From Hygrocybe punicea (Eukaryota > Basidiomycota > Agaricomycetes > Agaricales > Hygrophoraceae), in the NCBI GenBank assembly GCA_963556145.1, contig OY744467.1:744001-808000 (forward strand): a DNA stretch of 64,000 bases. The letters are read 5' to 3'. Each line of letters starts with the position of its first letter. Position 1 is the stretch's first letter. The notes below the pieces were generated by a model. It saw only the letters and a program-made list of their open reading frames with translations. It made no database searches and was not told the origin of the DNA. Shown in pieces: positions 1-11,116 of this stretch. The translations under genes were made by a program, and so were the position numbers.

Positions 1-3000
1 TAGACATGATATGACAATGGCGGAGGTTCGATACGATATGACGACAACGGAGGTTTGATGGATGACAACGGAGGTTCGATATACAATGGCGGAGGTTCGA
101 TAGACAGCGGCGGAGGTTCGATATGTCAATACTAATATGGGGTGATCATCAACGGATGTGATATCAGCCTCATACTGGGCGGTTCAGCACCGGCTTGGAC
201 CCATGGGGAAGCATTCCCCCCCATGGAGCTGAGAAATAATGGTCGGGTGGGTTGGGAATCGAAGCCGAGACAGGGAACATTGTGTCTGGGTCGAAACGGT
301 GGCGGAAACGGTGGGTCATGGAAAGCGGAGAACAATGTCAACGGGTTTAATGCGGGTGCGTGAGCGGATTAGTCGGGTGCGTGGGGAACGAGTGAAGCGG
401 TGCGTCGGGTTTGTAAGTGGGTGCGGCGGGTTTGTAAGCGGGTTCGTTGGGTGCGACGGATTCATAAGCGGGTGTGTCGGGTACGTTGGGTGTATTATGC
501 AGGTGCCGGGTGTGTCGGGAATGAGTGTATTTCTTTTTATCTTTCTTTTATCTCTGACGTTTTTCTTTCTTTTTATTTATTTAATCTATCTATGTATATA
601 TTTCTTATGCCGATGGATGGTGAGGGGTTTTCGTAGGGTCGGGTTCAGTGGGTACGGGGGTGCGAAGGTGGCGGGTACGGGATGTGAAACCAGAACCGGA
701 AGCAGAGGCTCGAATTGAGTGCCGCTGCTCGAATGGAGCTGGAACCGGCAGCGGATGCTGCAGAATCGTTGGGAATGCATCCAGGTTCGTAGTCGGGTGC
801 TGTGATGCAGGTCGCGGATCCGGATCCAGAACCCGGTGTAGCGGGTAGGTTGAAAATGGGTTGGAGGGCAGGTGTCGGGTCTGATGTCGGGTGCATATGG
901 TGACGACAATGGTGCTAGATCGCTGACGGGGGCGGCATGGACATTGCAGGGCATTGGGTCTGTGCTTTGGGTGTCATTGACGTGATCTGGGTGATCTGGG
1001 TGGTGGATCTGACAACGCGGGTGTCTTGACTAGCAGAAGGACTCGAATTTGGGGCGACGGAGGTGAACATGGGACTCCGTGGGGTTGACTGTGGTTACGT
1101 GGGACCATTCAAGGTGGCAAAAGGTCGAGGGAGCAGGAAATGGGTGGTCGGGTGTGGCGGTACAGGATAGGACGATGTTGGGTGACGGAGGCGGATGACT
1201 TGGGCGGATATGATGGGATGTGGTGTTGCGTGACGTGGATCGTGGTTGTGTGAGGTCGTTCGAGGGTGCTGGAGTTCGGGGAAGCAGTAAATGAGTGGTC
1301 AGGTTGGTATGGCGTAGGGCGAGTTTTTGATGCGGAGGTCGACGGCACGGGCGAATGGGGCAAAACATGGGACTGTGTGATGTGGCTCGTGGATCCATGG
1401 AGCTGTACGAGATGGTTCGTGGTAATGTGGGGTCGTACGAGGCTGCAGGAGGTCGGGGAATGCAGGTAATGGGTGGTCGGGGTTGGGGTCGACGAGGGGT
1501 GACATGGCGGCTCGCGTGGGATGAAGAGGGTCGGGGGCGGACTCGTTTGGGATTGATAAGGGCCATGCTGAGGTGCGGGGGTGTGAATATGGGTGTGGGA
1601 GGTGGTTGTACGCAGTGGTCATTGGTGCTGGGTCTGGGAATGCGGGTACAAGGCGGCATGGTATGATGCCTGAACACGACGGGGGACAGGTAGTACAGGC
1701 TCGCGAGGGACGATGTGGCGTGCTGGGAACTGGTACGAGGCGGCGGGTGGTTCAATGAAGATGTGAGCGGCCGGGGATGTCGAGTACAGGGGGGCACGAG
1801 GAAGGATGACGTGGCAACAGCGTGGGGCATCGATGATGACGAGGATGGCTCGTGAGAGCTCGCGAATGACAGTGTGGGGCTCTGGGAGGCTGTACAAGGC
1901 GGCGGATGGGTTCAACGAAGGCATGAGCGGCTGGGGATGTCGTATACAGCGGGTGCATGAGGCAGGTTGACTTGGCACGGCGTGGGGTATTGATAATGGC
2001 AAGGACGGCAAATGAGGGCTCGCGACTGGGGTCGTGGGGTTGTAGGAAGCAGTGTGAGGCGACGGGGAGGTCCAACAAGGGTGTGAGCAGCCGGAGATGT
2101 CGTATTGGGTGGGCACGAAGCGGAGTGACATGGCACGACATGGGGACTCGATAACAGTGAAGACGGCTCGTGAGGTCTCGCGGAGGACGCTGTGGGGTGC
2201 TGGGAGCCTATACAAACACGTAGGATGCGGTCTGTGGGCGTAGGACGTGTGGTGACGAGGGGAGCCGATGATGGTAGCATTTTTGGGACGGCGCAGGCTC
2301 AGACGGTGGGGTCGTATCACGATTCACAACTATGGGGATGACGGCGAGTCCATAGATGCAAATGGGGGCTCATTCGGGTCTGAAACGGGGGGGGGCGCAT
2401 TGATGTGCGCGTGGACACGTTTTCCTGGGAATGGTGCAAGTTCAGACGCTGGAGATGGGTCAGGGCTTGTATCCGGGGATGACCGCGAGTACGTAGATGC
2501 GAACGGCTGGCGAAACGGGGGTGAAACGGGGGTAGACGCACTGGGTCTGGTTGAGAATCGAGTTTGCTAGCTACTGACGTGTTCTGGTAACTGTGCGGGT
2601 CCATACACTGAGGACGGGTCCGGGCTTGATGACGACGAGGCCGTAGATGCGAGCGGCTGACAAAACGGGGACAAAACGGGGACAAAATGGTGGGGGATGA
2701 GCTAGAATGCGTGGAAGATCGTGTTTGCTAGGCGCCAGGGCAGTTTTCTGGGGATGGCTCAAGTTCTGAAGGTGGGGAGAGGTCCTGGCTGGCCTCTGTG
2801 AGTGCACATGCAACACCTGTTGCATGGCACACGCTTTCCATCTGTTTCATAGCTTATTTCGTCTCCATTTCATGTGTTATGCGTAAACGGCGGTCCTTGT
2901 TGCACGCGGTCGTTGGGGCTGTTTTGGGGCTTTCCGGACACAGCTTTTCAACCGGATTTGGTGGGGCGTGGAATTCCGAGTGCATTGGGGTTCCAAAACA

Positions 3001-3379
3001 AGTGTGGGGGGTGGATGTGATGGGGATTGAGACGTCGAGTCAACAAATGAGGGTGTATCGGGTCGTGGCTGTGCAAGTTTCCTAAAGCGGTAAATGGCCA
3101 TTGGGTCAGCTGCACAAGAGTGGGTTCGAAGTTGTACATGAAACTAGACAATCGTAGTCGTTAAAGAAGAGAAAATATTATGAGAATCCAACCGAAATGA
3201 TAGGGTGATAGTTGGCGATTGGATGTCGGAGTGTTGGGTGTTGAATGTAAGAAGTCGGGTAATGGGTGTTGGATGTGTAGAGTGCTGTGGCAAGCCTTGT
3301 TTCGAGATGACAAAAGAAAATGAAGGGCTATGGAATGAATGTTTCTTGACACTGAATTATCCTCGCCATGGGCTCCAGA
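1..3379. repeat. Non-coding G/T-rich degenerate repeat region
   Basis: No convincing gene is seen here. The first 125 bases contain several imperfect copies of a unit like GGCGGAGGTTCGATA. From about 360 to 520 there are loose repeats of CGGGTTTGTAAGCGGGT type. The plus strand is strongly G/T-rich and C-poor to about 2750, which leaves long open frames on the minus strand that carry no recognisable domain and look like a composition effect. The same kind of strand bias fills the two non-autonomous LTR elements at 10980-12672 and 19248-20985, so this may be interior sequence of a similar element whose ends lie outside the window. That link is inference. From about 3160 to 3379 the sequence is ordinary and featureless. 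Confidence 0.6.
1050..2240. repeat. Degenerate tandem repeat, unit about 159 bp
   Basis: Landmarks such as GGATGTCG followed by TACAG recur near 1777, 1935 and 2094, giving a period close to 159 bp. Each unit carries a GCGTGGGGYATYGATRATG-like block and a GGCTCGYGARDGCTCGCG-like block in the same order. Weaker copies extend upstream to about 1050. Divergence between units is high, so the array is old. No function is visible. Confidence 0.6.
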
Positions 3380-4264
3380 TGTAGATGCGGGTTCAGGGTG
3401 GCTTTGGAACAATAAAGAAAAAAATAATGATCCTAACCAAAGGGGTGTCAGCATAGAAGTGACGGTGGATAAGTCAGTGTCGGGAGTAGTAGTAATAGTA
3501 AGGGAATGTAAGTAAAATATAAAGCCGCCGTGTAAAACTAAACAAATAACGACGAATCCGGCGATGAATGGAGTGAAAACGAACAAATAATGAAGAACCC
3601 GACAATGCCGACAATGTTGGGTATGGCGGGTCAGGTCGGGTCGGGTCAGGTCAGAAACAATGAAAGAATATATGGGAACAATGATAAAGACGACGAAGTG
3701 GACTATAAAAAGCTAAGGGTGTACGTGGACGAGCATTTGAAGGGATTAAAAGGCGATTCTGACTATAGGGAAACGGGGACTAATGGTATCTCTTTTTGTA
3801 CAGTCATCGGGGACCATTTTTATAGTACATGTGTGTGTAGCTACTTTTGGACATGTCTACTTCGGCCGATAGAAACTACAAAGAAACACTGGAATGGGGA
3901 AGTGGAAAGGGGGGTTGCAAAGTGACGAAGACAGGAAAGTGGAGGGGAAAAGGAATATCCATGAAAAAGATCTAAAAAGTCCTACATATCTCCGAAAGGA
4001 CGAGGGGATACATAAATAAAGTAAGTCCGAAGTCGGGGATCTAGTTCGATGAGATCCGTCTCCTATAATTAGAACTCCGGGGCTTCTGTGGCTGCCGGAT
4101 TTGGTCCAAAAGCGGCTGTGACAAAGCGGCATACGTCAGGTCACGTCACGTCGGGTTACGTCAGGTTACATTGGGTTCGAATGCGAGTTGAATGGAGGCA
4201 GCGGGTTCGTCCAGATTCGTGATATATCGAGGATACGGACTCAGAGGGATGTCGACCCTCTACA
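3380..4264. repeat. Solo-type LTR copy A (885 bp)
   Basis: This is a related copy of the 870-bp solo LTR at 14149-15018. Both begin TGTAGATG and end CTCTACA, so they have TG..CA termini and a short terminal inverted repeat (TGTAGA/TCTACA). They align along their whole length with scattered differences and small indels. The flanks are CAGA on the left and ACGG on the right, so no target-site duplication is visible. This copy may therefore come from recombination between elements. It ends 30 bp before the gypsy LTR. No internal coding region of its parent element was recognised in the window. Confidence 0.75.
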
Positions 4265-4294
4265 ACGGTAGCTGGTGGAGGTCATCAAGAGCGG

Positions 4295-4450
4295 TGGAGT
4301 GGGTCTGAGGTCACTTCTGGAAAGACACCGAAATCGAGAGAAGATCCTGTCCTCATCATCTGAGTCCAACTATCTACTACATCCGGAAGGTCAACTATCA
4401 ACTGAACCGTGGGACTCTGGTCACGTGATCATCCAGGCACAACTACTACA
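4295..4450 (-). repeat. 3' LTR of the gypsy element
   Basis: This 156-bp LTR differs from the 5' LTR at six positions. All six are C/T or G/A transitions at CpG sites. It contains the palindrome TCACGTGA close to its outer end, a motif shared with the LTRs of both non-autonomous elements. It begins TGTAGTAG and ends CTCCA in element orientation. Confidence 0.93.
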
Positions 4451-4465
4451 GGTGCCCCCCTCCTC
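4451..4465 (-). other. Polypurine tract
   Basis: In element orientation the sequence just before the 3' LTR reads GAGGAGGGGGGCACC. This is the expected primer for plus-strand DNA synthesis. Nearly the same tract and about 20 upstream bases precede the 3' LTRs at 12536 and 19394, linking the three elements. Confidence 0.8.
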
Positions 4466-4484
4466 TGTAGTGATGCCCTCGTCA

Positions 4485-7400
4485 CTACGAAACACTCTCA
4501 TCATCTGGGACCTCTAGCTCGGCGTCTATCCCATCACTAACCTCTAGCCCTGCATCCATATCATCGCCAACCTCTAGCTCCGTTTCGGGTTCGGCGTGGT
4601 CGGAAGGTGGAAGTGGGTCATGTGTGTCAAGTCTGGCTTGTTCGGTCTGCGCCATCTTTGTGCCATCTCTTGGTTCGAACACCCTGATTTGGCAAGCGTT
4701 GAAAGTGCCAGTGAGGTGGACACCATCAAGTGTTTCCAAGGTGTAGGAGTTGCGTATTCGGGATAGTATGCAGCGTGGGGGTGACCAGAAGGGTGTTAGT
4801 TTGCGTTCGCTGGCAAAAACATTAGTTAGATCGCTGCGGTAAACCTGTACTAGTTGACCAGGTTTGAATATGACTTCTCTTGGGGCCCTTTGCAAGACCT
4901 TTTTGTCGAAGGTTGCTTTCCATTGGACTGCATGGTCCACTGCACAAGCTAGACCGTCGAGTCGTAATTGTTCTGTATGCGCCATGTGAATTGCTACATT
5001 TTCGTCCGACGGCAGGGGTATGGACGCTGGGTCTTCCATAGTCCAGGGGCTTGCTATTGATCCAAGCAGGAGTTCATTTGGGGAGAATTGGAAGGAGGGT
5101 AGTATTCGGTCGGATAGACTCTTTACTGTGGTGTCGAGGTGTTTCGGCCAGGTTTTTGGGATGTCTTTTGTGGCCATTTGTTCATATTCGTCTTCCCCGA
5201 GGCCGGGGGCGCACAACCGCTTCAATGTGTTCAGGAGGACTTTGTTTGACCCCTCTATTAAGCCGTTGATCCAGGGTGAGTATGCAGCGATGACGTGGTG
5301 CTTGGTGTCAATGCTGGCGCAGTAGCTACGCACTGCCTCGCAGTTGAAGTGTGAACCTCTGTCAATCATGAACGTATCCGGCGCTATGAATGCATTGCAG
5401 ATTCGTTCGAGTCTGTCGATAGTCGTTTTGCCTGTTGCTGATTTTGCTTTGAAAGCCCAGAGTTTCCTAGAAAACACATCAGCATAGAGACCAATCTTCG
5501 TGAACCCGCCGTTTCCCATTGGCATGGAAATGTAGTCGCCGACCAGTAGTTCGAATGGTCGGCGATGAACAATGGGCCTGAGTAGCACGTGGATGTGGGG
5601 ATTTCCGAAGTTTTTGCAGCGTCCGCATTCACGTATTGATGTGGTTATTGAAGCGTCGAGGAAGGGGCTGCATATTTTGCTTAACAGCTGGGTTTTGATG
5701 AGGTCGCGGCCCATGTGTGTTTTTTTGTGTTCCACTCTCGCCAGCACTACTGCTTCTGCTCTGGTAATGCACTTGCAGCGTGGTGTCACTCTTGCAGGGA
5801 TAGCGCTTCCCAGTTTCCACAAGCAGTCTTCATCGATGAAGAAGTCTTTAGCGCGATGAGCAGCGCATCGACGGTCACGTTCCGAGGCATCGTTGTGGAC
5901 GCCGAGTAAGGCGTCTATTATTTCCACGAAGATATTTTTGTTCTGGAAGTGGTCGCGTAGTGTTTTGTGTAGGTTGGAAGAGGGTTCGCTCACCGTGAAC
6001 AGGTCGTGTACGAGGCCACGAGAATCCTCCCAATCTGGTGTGACAGACCACTCACTGCCATCTGCAGGTATGCGGGGTAATTCCTCGTCCCTGCGACTAA
6101 GCGCGTCTCCGACTAGGTTGACCCGGCCTGGCATGTGGCGGACGTCGATGATCTGATGAGCTAGGACGCCATCTCGCCAGCACGCGTGTGTCACGTTGAG
6201 GTCCGCTGAGCAGGACGTTGCGCAGGGCCTGGCAGTCTGTCTCGACCTCCACTGGGAATCCCCAGATGATGTCATCAAACTTATCTAGCGCGAATTTGAG
6301 TGCTGCGAACTCTAGCATGAATGGTTTGTAACGCTCCTCTGCCGCAGACGTGCATTTCGACGCGTAGGCTATGGGGTGTAGTTCCGTCACCACCTTGCCA
6401 CCCGGATGTGTCACCGTTATTCTTTGTGAGAGGACTGCGCCGAAACCTTCCTTGCATCTGTCGGATGTGACTATGAATGGTGTGCTGTCGAAGTGTGGTG
6501 CGGCAAGGACGGGGCTGGACGTGAGGACCCCTTTCAGGTCCAGGAAGCATTTTTGGTGCTTCTCTGTCCATCTGCCGGTGAGTTTGACGTTCCGTAGTGC
6601 TGATCGGTATGCTGATTTTCCTGCATTTTTAGGTATGTTCACCGTGCGGAGCAGGTCCGAGAGAGGTTGCGCGAGCTTAGCGTAGCCCCGTATTAGGTCC
6701 CTAAAGAATCCGGTTAAGCCGAGGAAGCTAGAAAGGGCCAAGAGGTCTGGCGCTGCCCTCCAATCGACCACTGCGGTCAGTTTGGCCTCATCCGCCTGAA
6801 CGCTGTCGGGTCCGACCTTCGACCCGGCAAATATCATCTCTGTCATGAAGAATTTGGATTTCTTTGCGGATAGGGAGAGGCCTGTTTCATGGACCCGTTG
6901 GAAGAAGTGTCGTGTGCGCTCGAGCATGTCCTCGAAGTCATCCCCTGCCATTCTGCCATCGTCCACGAACAGTTCAAGTTGCAGTTTCGTGAGGATGTTG
7001 CCCAGGGCCTGGGCCGTGACGTGAGCAAATGTAGAGGGTGCACCGGTGAGGCCAAAGGGCATGCGTTTTTGTGTGAAGAATCCGCGCCCTTTGATGTAGA
7101 AAGCTAGGTATGGTTGGACTTCTTCTGGGATGACGACGGCGTAGAAGCCGGATGCGAAGTCGAACCCGTGTACCCACCTATGCCTGCTCAGGTGTCGTTG
7201 TTTCATGCGAATGTCGCCCTGTGGCATAGGGAACACCTTGGTTACCCTGTTCAGTGTGTTGTAGTTCTGGCAGAACCGCCACTTGATCGGCTGAGGTGGT
7301 GTTGCTGGGAGTGGGGCGGGTGGTGGGCGTGGTTCCAGGTCGTGCACGGGTGGTAGCCCGTGGGCGGTACACTCCTCATTGACACGATGCTTCAGCTCTT

Positions 7401-7533
7401 CCAATGGTAGTCCAGGGTTGTCGTGTGTTTTGTGTCCCAGCGCTATAGGTGATGCGCATTTGACATCTTCCGGTCGTATGGGTTCTATGATGTCCGCAGC
7501 CAATAACTCGTCGATTGTTTTTCCCAGGAACTC
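4485..7533 (-). pseudogene. Gypsy pol: reverse transcriptase, RNase H, integrase
   Basis: Reading from 7533 down, the protein has a reverse transcriptase with DFASGFYAVV and the catalytic FVDD box. An RNase H follows with SDRCKEGFGAVL, the FAALKFAL helix and VETDCQAL. The integrase has an H/C zinc region ending ECGRCKNFG and a DDE core with GDYISMPM, MIDRGSHF and GLIEGSNK. The C-terminal part is acidic. The frame opens directly after an in-frame TGA at 7534-7536 and shifts near 6201-6208, between the RNase H end (RNVLLS) and a segment beginning ADLNVTHA. Apparently two bases are missing there. All catalytic acidic residues remain, but the polyprotein can no longer be made in one piece. Some of these lesions may be recent. 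Confidence 0.92.
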
Positions 7534-7536
7534 TCA
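7534..7536 (-). other. In-frame TGA in gypsy pol (probable CGA decay)
   Basis: On the minus strand the codons read CAA TGA GAG TTC, and both sides are in the same open frame of one conserved polyprotein. Arg (CGA) changed to TGA by a single CpG transition is the simplest reading. Stop readthrough is possible in principle but has no support here. Confidence 0.8.
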
Positions 7537-9276
7537 TTGTGCCGCCATGAACTGTTGTTGCTTGGGTACGCGTTTTGGGAAGGTCATGCCAGGAGGTATG
7601 TGTATGTGGTGTTCTGCTCCCGGCACAGCATTGACTTTGCTCACTGACAGTGCGAAGCAATCGGCGAACTCACGAAGTAGGTCCTGCATCCACGTTCGTT
7701 GGGCTGGTGTGAGGTCGGGGCCTAGTTTGACGTTGTCCAGTATTGCGTCGACGCGTTCATTCTTGAAGGGGTTGGTTTTCCTAGTGAAAATGGAGTTGTC
7801 AGCGTCCAGTTCGACCTCAGGCTGCATATCTCCAATATCATCATTGGTGTTCTGGTTGTCGTCGAGGGTTGTGAACGTTGGGGCATTGCATGTAGGTTGG
7901 TCGTTTTCTGAAGCATCGTGCACATTGCATTTCTCCGGCATTGGTGTAGGTCCCTCATCAGGTTTCCTGTTGTTTCTGCGCTGTCGACCGCGCCGTCCCC
8001 TTCGTCGTTTCCTTGGTGTTGTCATTTCCGTCACCCCGTCGATATCGAGTTCTTGTGGGATGTTGGTTTGGTTTGGGGCCAGTCTTGGCATGTGGTATCC
8101 CTGGAGGGTGGGTGGCAGGTAGGCTGCCCTGTTGTTTGCGTGGTTGAGTGTGTCGCCAAGGATAGTGTCTTGTAGGTTTGCCAGCAAGGCAAATGAATTG
8201 CAGGAATTGATCTTCGCCATGTTCCTCTTCTCACTCATTGACTTGTCATTCACCAAGTCTTCCATGTTGTTCTGGTGTCTGCATTCGTGGCACCAGGAGA
8301 GCTGACTCCCGTGGCAATTGGCATTGGTGCCAAGGTTGTGGCACGTAGGTTTGGGATGGGTGGTGTTTTTGGGTTGCTGGTGTTGCACGGAGTTGGGGAT
8401 GGACCTTTCGGCATTGTCGTTCAGTAGTGTTCTCCAACTGTCATCATGTGGTATGAGGAGGGTGTCTTGATTGTAGTCGTGGATTGCCCTGTACTGTTGG
8501 AGTAGCAGTTTTCCAAATAGTAGTGCCCAGTTGCTGCCGCTGGGGAACACCTCGAATGTGGCTTGGTTGTGGATGCCGCCTAGGTCGATGTCCCCTGTCC
8601 AGTGCCCTTGGGATGGAACTTTGGCCCCATTTGCCATTTGTAACTTTTTTAGTGAGGGAGTTAGGGTTCCGAGCTGATTTTTGTATTTTTGGTATGTTGA
8701 TGTGCAAACTGCATTTACCATGGCACTGTCGTCAAACAAGCCATTGATGTACTTGTGGATCCAATTGTGGCCATGCAGTCCCACCAGGTGAATAAATGGC
8801 TTTGTTGTTTGATGTGGAAATGGATCCCTCTTGATTGCGTAAAGGTCAACAGTATCATTTTCAGAGGTGGGGTATGTGACGTCTGTACTGACTACGTTTT
8901 CTGTGTCCGTGTGTGATTCTCTATTGAGGGGATCTATCTGTGTGTCCCCAACCCACCCCGCCCATGGATTGGGGACCAATGTTTCTGCTTTTTGGTTTTC
9001 TTGGGCCGCCCGACTTTCGTCTATGCCCTCCCATTTCCCTGGGCATCACCTAGTTCATTCATGTAAGGGTATTCTCCATATGGTCGTTTGTAGTTGTGGT
9101 ACCTGTAGTCCTGGTACTCTCGGCCCACAAAGTTCACTGTTGGGGCTAGGTTACGTTCCTTCCCTGCCTCACGGCTTATGAAGCTGGCGATGCGACGCCA
9201 TGTTCGTTCGAGGTCGGGGATCTCGGTGCGTGGGCAGATGGGGTTGCCCGCTCTGTGGCCCAGTTGCACGCACTCC
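7534..9276 (-). pseudogene. Gypsy pol: protease-like segment and knuckle 3' part
   Basis: The frame continues from the second half of a zinc knuckle (GHRAGNPIC, near 9240) through a retropepsin-like domain around LFDDSAMVNAV and ends with FMAAQ before TGA at 7534-7536. In related fungal gypsy proteases the active-site loop normally has Asp-Ser/Thr-Gly. Here it reads D-D-S-A, so the site is unusual or damaged. The TGA is followed in the same frame by EFLGKTIDELLAADIIEP, a normal lead-in to reverse transcriptase. CGA-to-TGA change is therefore the likely cause. The 5' edge is cut by the hAT MITE. Confidence 0.85.
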
Positions 9277-10135
9277 TAAGGCACGGCACGGGTATACCGC
9301 GGGTCAGAATTCCCGACACCGCACCCGTACCCACGGAAACCGTACCCACTTCGATGACGGGTACAACCCGTACCCGTTATCTGCGGGTACCCGCTGTGTT
9401 CCATCCTAACTACCTCGTGAACAACGGGGACGCGTCAATTGACGCGCTCCGTCTGTTTTCACGAGGTTGGGTTGGGGCCAGGGACTTTCCATGGGCGTCC
9501 CCGCGTGTTAACTACCTCGCGAACAACGGGAGCACGTCAATTGACGTGCTCCGTCTGTTTTCGCGAGGTTGGATGGGGCCGGGGACTTTCCATGGGCGTC
9601 CGCACGTCTATTGACGCGGCCAGGGCGTTTTCGCGAGGTGGGACCATTGTTGCTGTGTCCGTCTTCGTCCTCGCCTCGTCCATTCCCCTCGTTAGCCGAT
9701 GTCATTGGGACTGGATTGGGGGGACGTACCTGGGCCGGTAGGTGGGCGCACCACCCTCCCGGCTTTCCTTTCTATCGTTGTCGTCGCCATCGCGACTTTG
9801 GTGGTTTGTTTTTGGCGTGCGGGGTTGTCGTGGTTGTCGTTGTCGTTGTCGTTCGTGGGTTTTCTTGTTGTCGTTGTTGTTGTGTTTGCGCTTGTCACGG
9901 TTGTGGTAGCAAATATCACGCGAACTTAGCAAAAGTAAAGAAATTAATGTGAAAATAAAGTAAATAACAAAGAAAAAACCTACCTGGGGCTTGGGTTGAC
10001 AGACCCGTGAAAACCCGTCACCCGCGGATAACGGGTACGGTTTTGACAAGGTGTGCAAACCGAAACACCGTACCCGTACCTGAATTACCCGTTTTGGAAT
10101 AACCGCGGGTAAACCTGTACCCGTGCTGTGCCCTA
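9277..10135. mobile_element. hAT-type MITE (859 bp) inside gag
   Basis: The insertion is flanked by a perfect 8-bp target duplication, CGCACTCC (9269-9276 and 10136-10143), the length typical of hAT elements. The ends are inverted: TAAGGCACGGCACGGGTA on the left and a matching TACCCGTGCTGTGCCCTA on the right, with 16 of 18 positions pairing. Many copies of ACCCGTACCC or its complement occur in the subterminal parts. There is no transposase frame, so it is non-autonomous. It splits the gypsy gag zinc knuckle: CWECVQL is rejoined to GHRAGN when the insertion and one target copy are removed. Confidence 0.93.
9408..9640. repeat. 102-bp tandem repeat with nested hairpins in the hAT MITE
   Basis: Two full units (9408 and 9510) and a partial third are present. 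Each unit has an outer inverted pair (CCTCGTGAA/TTCACGAGG in unit 1, CCTCGCGAA/TTCGCGAGG in unit 2). Each also has an inner palindrome, CGCGTCAATTGACGCG in unit 1 and a longer one around ACGTCAATTGACGT in unit 2. Differences between units change both partners of a pair. Confidence 0.85.
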
Positions 10136-10979
10136 CGCACTCCCAGCATTTGCGCAATGCGAGGGGGGCTGTCCCAGGAGTTAAGGGAAATGGCTGACGT
10201 TCGTCGGGTTGGCCACCTGGGTTTGCGTGATGCCAGGCTTCCACCTGGGCTTTGTATGCGTTGCGTCCCGTCTCAGTGTTGGGATGGTGTTGGAGTGTGA
10301 TGTTTCGTAGGTTGTTGTATCTGGTGATGATGGGGTGGCCTCCAGTGCCTGGTCTGAAGGGTCCCAGGGTTTGACGGGTCATGTTTGGGGTTCCCGGCCT
10401 GTAAGGTCGCATTGCAGGTCCCCTCGCGCCAAACAAGTTACCGCGGCTGCCCGTGTTTCCACTGAATGGGTCAAACGTGGGGCCTCACATGGGGTGTGTT
10501 TGGTAGGGTCTGGGGTTATCGTACGGGCAGGTGCTGTTGGGTATTTGGAGGTGTGTGTTGGCGAGTGTGTCACGTAGACTCTTCGTTGGTGAGTTAGCGG
10601 CACACGCTAATCTGGCTGTTTCCTTGTTTTTCTTGTACTTTTCTACTGTTTTGCGCAGGTACACGACGTCGATTGCGCGGACAGCATCGGCGAGTTCATC
10701 GTAGTTGGTGTGCGGTTTGTCCCTTGTGAGGTCGCAGATTGGTTCGGGTAGGGCATGGAAGACGTCCTGTAGTAGTAGTCCTCCGTTGTCCTCGGCGTCG
10801 CGGGCTTTGGCGGTTAGTCCATTCACCCACTTGATATGTGTCCAAACTTCTTTGGATCCTGTTGTTTTTGTCTTTGTACCTAGTTCCTCCACGGTGAGGA
10901 CCCATTCCTTAAGTGCTTGGATGCATTCGAGTTTCGATGGCTTTGGTACTGCGTTTTTGGGCCACTCCTTCTCGAACGC
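10136..10979 (-). pseudogene. Gypsy gag, C-terminal part
   Basis: The frame runs from the non-autonomous element junction at 10979 to the hAT MITE. It contains the gag helical region (AFEKEWPKNAV, then EELGTKTKTTGSKEVWTHIK and LLLQDVFHALPEPI), a basic Pro/Arg-rich tract and the first half of a CCHC-like knuckle (CWEC). With the MITE removed the knuckle would be C-x2-C-x4-H-x6-C, two residues longer than the usual last spacing. It packs element RNA in a capsid in intact relatives. Confidence 0.85.
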
Positions 10980-11116
10980 TGTAGTGGTAGATCACGTGAC
11001 CAGTCCCTTAGTCAGTAGCAGTTCCCGATGTAGTAGTCAGTTCATCCTTCCTATCCAGTTGACTTCCACCTCGAGTCCTGCGTGAGCCCCCGGAGAGGTA
11101 CCTCGGTACCTCTCCA
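10980..11116 (+). repeat. 5' LTR of non-autonomous element 1
   Basis: 137 bp, TGTAGTGG..CTCTCCA. It contains GATCACGTGACC, shared with the gypsy LTR, and a TAGTCAGTAGCAGTTCC block shared with the LTRs at 19248 and 20839. The end carries a perfect GAGAGGTACC/GGTACCTCTC hairpin. Confidence 0.92.

Noticed and set aside
1030..2320. Minus-strand frames of 233-266 codons rich in Pro, His, Ser and Thr
   Set aside because: They come from C-rich composition and degenerate repeats, overlap each other in different frames and show no domain.
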